In this document: positions 6,944 through 9,820 of the stretch, in pieces | Numbering within the stretch: position 1 is the stretch's first letter | Layout of the letters: every line of letters starts with the position of its first letter | Source of the DNA: Nitrospiraceae bacterium UBA6905 | GTDB lineage: Bacteria > Nitrospirota > Thermodesulfovibrionia > Thermodesulfovibrionales > UBA6898 | Assembly: GCA_002451165.1 (NCBI GenBank) | Contig: DKBH01000108.1 | Location: forward strand, 1 to 9,820 | Direction: 5' to 3' | DNA length: 9,820 nucleotides | Notes under the pieces: generated by a model | Told to the model about the DNA's origin: nothing | The model's input: only the letters and a program-made list of their open reading frames with translations | The model's database searches: none | Position numbers and translations under genes: made by a program

Positions 6944-7705
6944 CTACTTCGTGTCGTGGCAGTCCTGGCAGAGTGTCGCGTTCGCAGCTCTGAGGAACTT
7001 GGTCTGGGTGGAACCGGTGTCCTCAAGGTGCGGATCATGGCAGGTTGCGCACTCAAAGGCATCCACAGCAGTGGCATACTGGAACACGGGGTATGAAGCG
7101 CCGGAAACTGAACCGACAAGTTCAGCAGCGCCTTGTAGTCCGGAATTGTTAACCAAGAGGCTGATGCCCGGGACGCCGCCGTTTACACCATAACCGGCAA
7201 GCGGGAACTCAAAACCGACCGGGTGGTCGTTCTGGAGGTCAGTGCCGATGTAAGGTGAATAGCCGTTTGTCGGGTCAATGTTGGTGGCCTGGAATGCGCC
7301 GCCAGCGGTAAGACCGCCCGGCAGGGTGGTCGTCATGGCAAAGCTCGAGGTCACACCGTTCTTCACGATGGTGCCGAGACCGATGGTGCCGTCATGGCAG
7401 CTCAGGCAGGTGAGGGAGTAGGTGCCGGGCTGACCGACGATCGTGCCGTTGAGTGTTGAGCCGGCGCCGTACGGAGTATAATTAAGTGCCGGCGTGGAAC
7501 GAGCCCAAAGGGGCAGTGCTGCAATGGAGGTGTTGCCGCCGTGCGGGAGATGGCAGAAGCCGCAAAGCGTTGCCGAAGGATCGGACGTCTGGGTGAAACC
7601 GCTGCCTGCGGTAAGGTTATGCTTCGTGTTTGCGATCGTTGCAAAGGCTGAGGTTGCGAAGACTACAAACGTTAAGGCAACTACGAGAATTAAGACTTTC
7701 TTCAT
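6944..7705 (-). CDS. Secreted tetrahaem cytochrome c, OmcE-like (sigma-54-driven copy)
   Basis: This is a 253-residue exported cytochrome. The signal peptide MKKVLILVVALTFVVFATSA ends at AFA|T (residue 22). Haem motifs are CGFCH (48-52), CLSCH (100-104), CATCH (219-223) and CQDCH (246-250). The mature chain has exactly eight histidines: the four in these motifs plus H29 (TKHN), H55 (LPH), H161 (NDHP) and H226 (DPH). That is what four bis-histidine haems need. Length, haem spacing and the TKHN/CLSCHDGT/CHDPH blocks resemble the tetrahaem filament cytochrome OmcE and the operon paralogue at 1708-2475. I infer an extracellular electron-transfer or nanowire subunit. The ribosome-binding site is excellent (AAGGAAGGG about 7 bases before ATG). 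The gene has its own sigma-54 promoter and terminator, so it is probably monocistronic and highly expressed. Polymerisation cannot be shown from sequence alone. Confidence 0.95.
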   Translation of the reverse strand: MKKVLILVVALTFVVFATSAFATIANTKHNLTAGSGFTQTSDPSATLCGFCHLPHGGNTSIAALPLWARSTPALNYTPYGAGSTLNGTIVGQPGTYSLTCLSCHDGTIGLGTIVKNGVTSSFAMTTTLPGGLTAGGAFQATNIDPTNGYSPYIGTDLQNDHPVGFEFPLAGYGVNGGVPGISLLVNNSGLQGAAELVGSVSGASYPVFQYATAVDAFECATCHDPHLEDTGSTQTKFLRAANATLCQDCHDTK

Positions 7706-7841
7706 GATCTTCCCTTCCTTAAAATGAGATTTTTTAAAATGTTTACTTTACCTAAAGATACTGCATGCTATAAAACCTGATATTTTTCTTATCCTCTCTA
7801 AAAGCCCCCTTGAATTTCTCCTCCTTTCCCACCTCGATTCA

Positions 7842-7858
7842 ACCTTAATTCTTAAGGT
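7842..7858 (-). promoter_or_regulatory. Perfect inverted repeat at the predicted mRNA 5' end
   Basis: ACCTTAA-TTC-TTAAGGT is a perfect 7-bp inverted repeat starting about 4 bases after the transcription start expected from the sigma-54 promoter. In RNA it would form a 5'-terminal stem-loop, a known type of mRNA-stabilising element. As DNA it could be an operator. The remaining leader to the ATG at 7705 is about 135 bases and purine-rich. Confidence 0.5.
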
Positions 7859-7872
7859 CCTGCATATATATA

Positions 7873-7888
7873 GGCAATTCGCGTGCCA
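7873..7888 (-). promoter_or_regulatory. Sigma-54 (RpoN) promoter of the tetrahaem cytochrome gene
   Basis: The minus strand reads TGGCACGCGAATTGCC. TGGCAC (7888-7883, the -24 element) is separated by exactly five bases from TTGC (7877-7874, the -12 element), matching the consensus TGGCAC-N5-TTGC. Transcription is expected to start near 7862, giving a leader of about 157 bases. Sigma-54 promoters require an ATP-dependent enhancer-binding activator. Confidence 0.85.
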
Positions 7889-7953
7889 ACTGCGCTGAAT
7901 TCCGGAAATGCTGTCAACCTATTGTTTTCAAATCTTTTGTCTTGTTGTGACTG

Positions 7954-7973
7954 GGTCTCAGGCAGCCTGAACC
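7954..7973. promoter_or_regulatory. Inverted repeat, candidate activator site
   Basis: GGT-C-TCAGG, CAG spacer, CCTGA-ACC: an eight-base-pair inverted repeat with one bulged C. Its centre is about 100 bases upstream of the predicted sigma-54 start, within the usual range for enhancer-binding proteins. No regulator is identified. Confidence 0.35.
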
Positions 7974-7995
7974 GATCTTGAAGCATGTTATTTGC

Positions 7996-8018
7996 CTCAC
8001 TTCTGATGAGAAGGTGAG
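7996..8018. promoter_or_regulatory. Inverted repeat, second candidate activator site
   Basis: CTCAC-TTCT, GATG spacer, AGAA-G-GTGAG: nine paired bases with one bulged G, centred about 145 bases upstream of the predicted sigma-54 start. It differs in sequence from the repeat at 7954-7973, so the two may bind different proteins or one may be fortuitous. Confidence 0.35.
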
Positions 8019-8072
8019 AGAATTCACGCAGTTGATTATCAGAAGACTTAAAAAAATAGTGCAAAGTAATCA

Positions 8073-8095
8073 TGATAACCTCAATTTGATAACCT
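8073..8095. repeat. Direct repeat TGATAACCT x2
   Basis: Two exact copies of the nonamer TGATAACCT (8073-8081 and 8087-8095) are separated by five bases (14-base period), about 220 bases upstream of the sigma-54 start. They might be a tandem regulator site. Confidence 0.5.
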
Positions 8096-8252
8096 GCATG
8101 CACCCGGCTGACAATCAGGACAGAATATGCTTTATTTTCAATGAGCCGCATGTCACAATGTCTATGTCATTAAATCTGTGGCAAGATGTCGGTGTCTGTT
8201 CGCGTAATGACGCATCACGGCCTTTTTTACACAATATCGAGAAAAAACGACT
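8096..8252. other. Non-coding tail of the cytochrome upstream region
   Basis: This is the remainder of the gap between the NHL lipoprotein stop (8253) and the tetrahaem cytochrome start (7705). A T6 run lies a few bases after the stop, but no GC-rich stem precedes it. A small imperfect hairpin (about 8206-8220) followed by GGCC and T6 reads in the plus direction, where there is no gene to terminate. Open frames in the gap lack ribosome-binding sites and resemble nothing I recognise. Confidence 0.5.
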
Positions 8253-9290
8253 TTATTTTCCCTGCTGCCTCGATTTCCACTTTTCTCCCAGGTACTGGAA
8301 TATCTGGAACGACCCGGGAACCTGGTCCACGACATAGATCCGGTCATCCTGGTCAATGGTGAGGCCGGCAGGCAGGTTGAATTTCCCCGGGCCAAAACCG
8401 CTCTCACCCACAAAAAGGAGGATATTCCCTTCCTGGTCGAAGATCTGGAAGTTCTGAAATGCAGCATCAGCAACATAGATATGCCCCTCGGCATCCAGGC
8501 CTATACCCTTCGGCCGTGCAAGCGAACCAGGCGTATCACCGAGTTTCCCAAAGGCCCGCTTGAAGTTCCCCTCGGCATCAAAGACCTGCACCCTGAAATT
8601 TCCGGTGTCCACAACATAGATGTTCCCCGCCGCATCAACGGCAATATTCGTGGGAAAATTGAATTTGCCGTCCCCGTCACCCCGGGAGCCGATCGTCCTG
8701 ACCAGTTTGTACTGACTGAGAGAATATGCGTTGACAAGGTGCTTTCGCGAATCGACAACATAGAGCAGCTCGTTCTTTTTGTCGATGCACAAGCCGCTCG
8801 GGCTCTCCAGTTCGCCGGACTCACCAATGGCGTTGATATATCTTCCGTTCTGATAAATGAATACCCTGTCGGCGGCGACATCCGTCACGAACAGTCTGCC
8901 GTCGGGTGCAACAGCCACGCCGATCGGCACCCGCAGCTGCCCCACCCCCGGTTCTATGCCGATGGAGAAGAAATTCTTGTTCGGCAGGTCAAAGACCATG
9001 ACCCTCCCGACATCCGTAACATAGACTCTGCTCTGATGGTCAACAGCAATGCCATAGGGCTTGGTGAAACCTTCCACCTTTTCTGCGCCGAAGATCGTCT
9101 CTGCGACGCCCGGCTGCTTCTTGAGGTCGAGACTGCTCCAGAAGATGTCCACAAACTTCACCCGCGGCTCGTCAGGGGGGAGGGGCCAGACCACATTGAC
9201 CTCGGGTTTCTGCTGTGCCGGCGCACAGGATATGATGAAAGACAGGACAAGGCAGACCACCAAGGACCACGCCGCATGTTTTCTGGTCAT
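8253..9290 (-). CDS. NHL-repeat beta-propeller lipoprotein (upstream copy)
   Basis: This 345-residue lipoprotein has a signal MTRKHAAWSLVVCLVLSFII followed by lipobox Cys22 (IISC). After a short linker, repeated blades such as GIAVDHQSRVYVTD, GVAVAPDGRLFVTD, NIAVDAAGNIYVVD, GIGLDAEGHIYVAD and LTIDQDDRIYVVD indicate a six-bladed NHL propeller. The start at 9290 has GGAG six bases upstream. The ATG at 9335 is in frame but would add 15 charged residues before the signal. It shares with the 2523-3659 protein a Trp-Pro-x-Pro-Pro segment after the lipid anchor and a C-terminal YLG[EN]K, so the two are paralogues. It stands between a partial multihaem cytochrome gene (159 bases upstream) and the OmcE-like tetrahaem gene downstream. 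This suggests an accessory role in cytochrome export or assembly at the outer membrane. No enzymatic motif is visible. Confidence 0.93.
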   Translation of the reverse strand: MTRKHAAWSLVVCLVLSFIISCAPAQQKPEVNVVWPLPPDEPRVKFVDIFWSSLDLKKQPGVAETIFGAEKVEGFTKPYGIAVDHQSRVYVTDVGRVMVFDLPNKNFFSIGIEPGVGQLRVPIGVAVAPDGRLFVTDVAADRVFIYQNGRYINAIGESGELESPSGLCIDKKNELLYVVDSRKHLVNAYSLSQYKLVRTIGSRGDGDGKFNFPTNIAVDAAGNIYVVDTGNFRVQVFDAEGNFKRAFGKLGDTPGSLARPKGIGLDAEGHIYVADAAFQNFQIFDQEGNILLFVGESGFGPGKFNLPAGLTIDQDDRIYVVDQVPGSFQIFQYLGEKWKSRQQGK

Positions 9291-9449
9291 CGCTCTCTCC
9301 TTTTCCCTGGCTGTCCTATATCTCGCCTTCTCCATGATCTTTTCTTGCCCTCCGCAATAGACACCAATACTTAATATCCGGAATAACCGAGAATGATGCC
9401 TTCTTGAATTTTCTTAAGTCAGCTAGCCACAGTCTGCTGCCGCACCGTG

Positions 9450-9820
9450 CTACTTCTTATGACAGTTAATGCAGAGATCGAACTTCATCCTCATCGGATA
9501 CCTCATCAACCCCTGGGAGTCCGAACTGTGCGGATTATGACAGCTCCCGCAGTAGAACTCCTTGCCGGGCCGTGCAGGGTCCATAAGCACCCGCTCCTTC
9601 TTCTCCTTACCCTTCCCAGGCTCAATTCCCAAGGCAACGCCTGAAGCAAGCGGATGAGAAGTGCCGCCCAGCGCATGCGGACGTTTCAGCACATCGGGAT
9701 GGCACTCGAGGCATACATCCACCGGCCGTTTCTGGAGCAGCGCTGTTTCTCCGGTAGCATGCGGCGCGTGGCAGGAGAGGCACATGCCGCCGGCAACGGG
9801 GGCATGCACGACCTTTTTCG
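9450..9820 (-). CDS. Multihaem c-type cytochrome, C-terminal part (5' end beyond window)
   Basis: The frame is open to the right edge, so the gene is partial and the GTG at 9809 is unlikely to be the start: the codons before it read Lys-Lys-Val, continuing a typical KKVVHAPVAGGMCLSCH repeat unit. The visible ~123 residues hold four haem motifs, CLSCH, CLECH, CGSCH and CINCH, in paired units (CLSCHAPH...CLECH and CGSCHNPH...CINCHKK) of the doubled-CXXCH type. More haems upstream are likely, since such proteins usually consist of several repeats. It ends with TAG at 9450. It probably acts in the periplasm or at the outer membrane in the same electron-transfer chain. The NHL lipoprotein gene follows after 159 bases and may be co-transcribed, as no clear terminator lies between them. 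Confidence 0.93.
   Translation of the reverse strand, partial: KKVVHAPVAGGMCLSCHAPHATGETALLQKRPVDVCLECHPDVLKRPHALGGTSHPLASGVALGIEPGKGKEKKERVLMDPARPGKEFYCGSCHNPHSSDSQGLMRYPMRMKFDLCINCHKK

Noticed and set aside
7852..8151. Minus-strand 99-codon frame upstream of the tetrahaem cytochrome
   Set aside because: There is no ribosome-binding site, its 3' part overlaps the sigma-54 promoter, and its composition is not protein-like.
7978..8337. Plus-strand 119-codon frame in the same gap
   Set aside because: Its second part is antisense to the NHL gene, and it has no ribosome-binding site or family resemblance.
8481..9374. Long plus-strand open frame of 297 codons
   Set aside because: It is fully antisense to the NHL lipoprotein gene, whose translation has clear lipobox and blade motifs. 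The plus-strand translation has no recognisable domain.

Overview
The window comes from a Gram-negative bacterium specialised for extracellular electron transfer. Every confident gene lies on the minus strand, and the proteins are multihaem c-type cytochromes, lipoprotein NHL beta-propellers, an outer-membrane beta-barrel and a periplasmic prolyl isomerase. The combination fits Desulfuromonadia (Geobacter-like) or Nitrospirota and similar metal- or electrode-respiring lineages. The sequence alone does not decide which.

Layout in transcription order (right to left): (1) 9820-9450, the C-terminal part of a multihaem cytochrome that enters from the window edge. (2) 9290-8253, an NHL beta-propeller lipoprotein. 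(3) About 550 bp of non-coding DNA holding a near-consensus sigma-54 promoter (7888-7873), two inverted repeats and a direct repeat upstream of it, and a stem-loop at the predicted mRNA 5' end. (4) 7705-6944, a secreted tetrahaem cytochrome resembling the OmcE nanowire family, closed by a perfect 12-bp rho-independent terminator, so it looks like a single-gene transcript. (5) A five-gene operon at 6530-578: SurA/PpiC-type prolyl isomerase, 598-residue outer-membrane beta-barrel, NHL lipoprotein, second OmcE-like tetrahaem cytochrome, and a cytochrome with seven CX2CH motifs plus one CX3CH motif. (6) An AT-rich non-coding stretch, then the first 39 codons of another exported protein (118-1) running off the left edge.

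Taken together this looks like a cytochrome-nanowire locus. As I recall it, the Geobacter sulfurreducens osc (omcS-companion) cluster combines a prolyl-isomerase chaperone (OscH), outer-membrane channel-like proteins (OscEFG) and a beta-propeller (OscD) to fold, export and shape OmcS filaments. The same parts appear here around tetrahaem, OmcE-type subunits. The inferred division of labour is: isomerase folds the apo- or holo-cytochrome in the periplasm, barrel exports it, propeller lipoprotein assists assembly at the outer membrane, tetrahaem protein polymerises, octahaem protein feeds electrons to it. The propeller plus tetrahaem pair occurs twice, once under sigma-54 control and once inside the operon, suggesting duplication with separate regulation. 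Function is inferred from family resemblance and context. No similarity search was possible.
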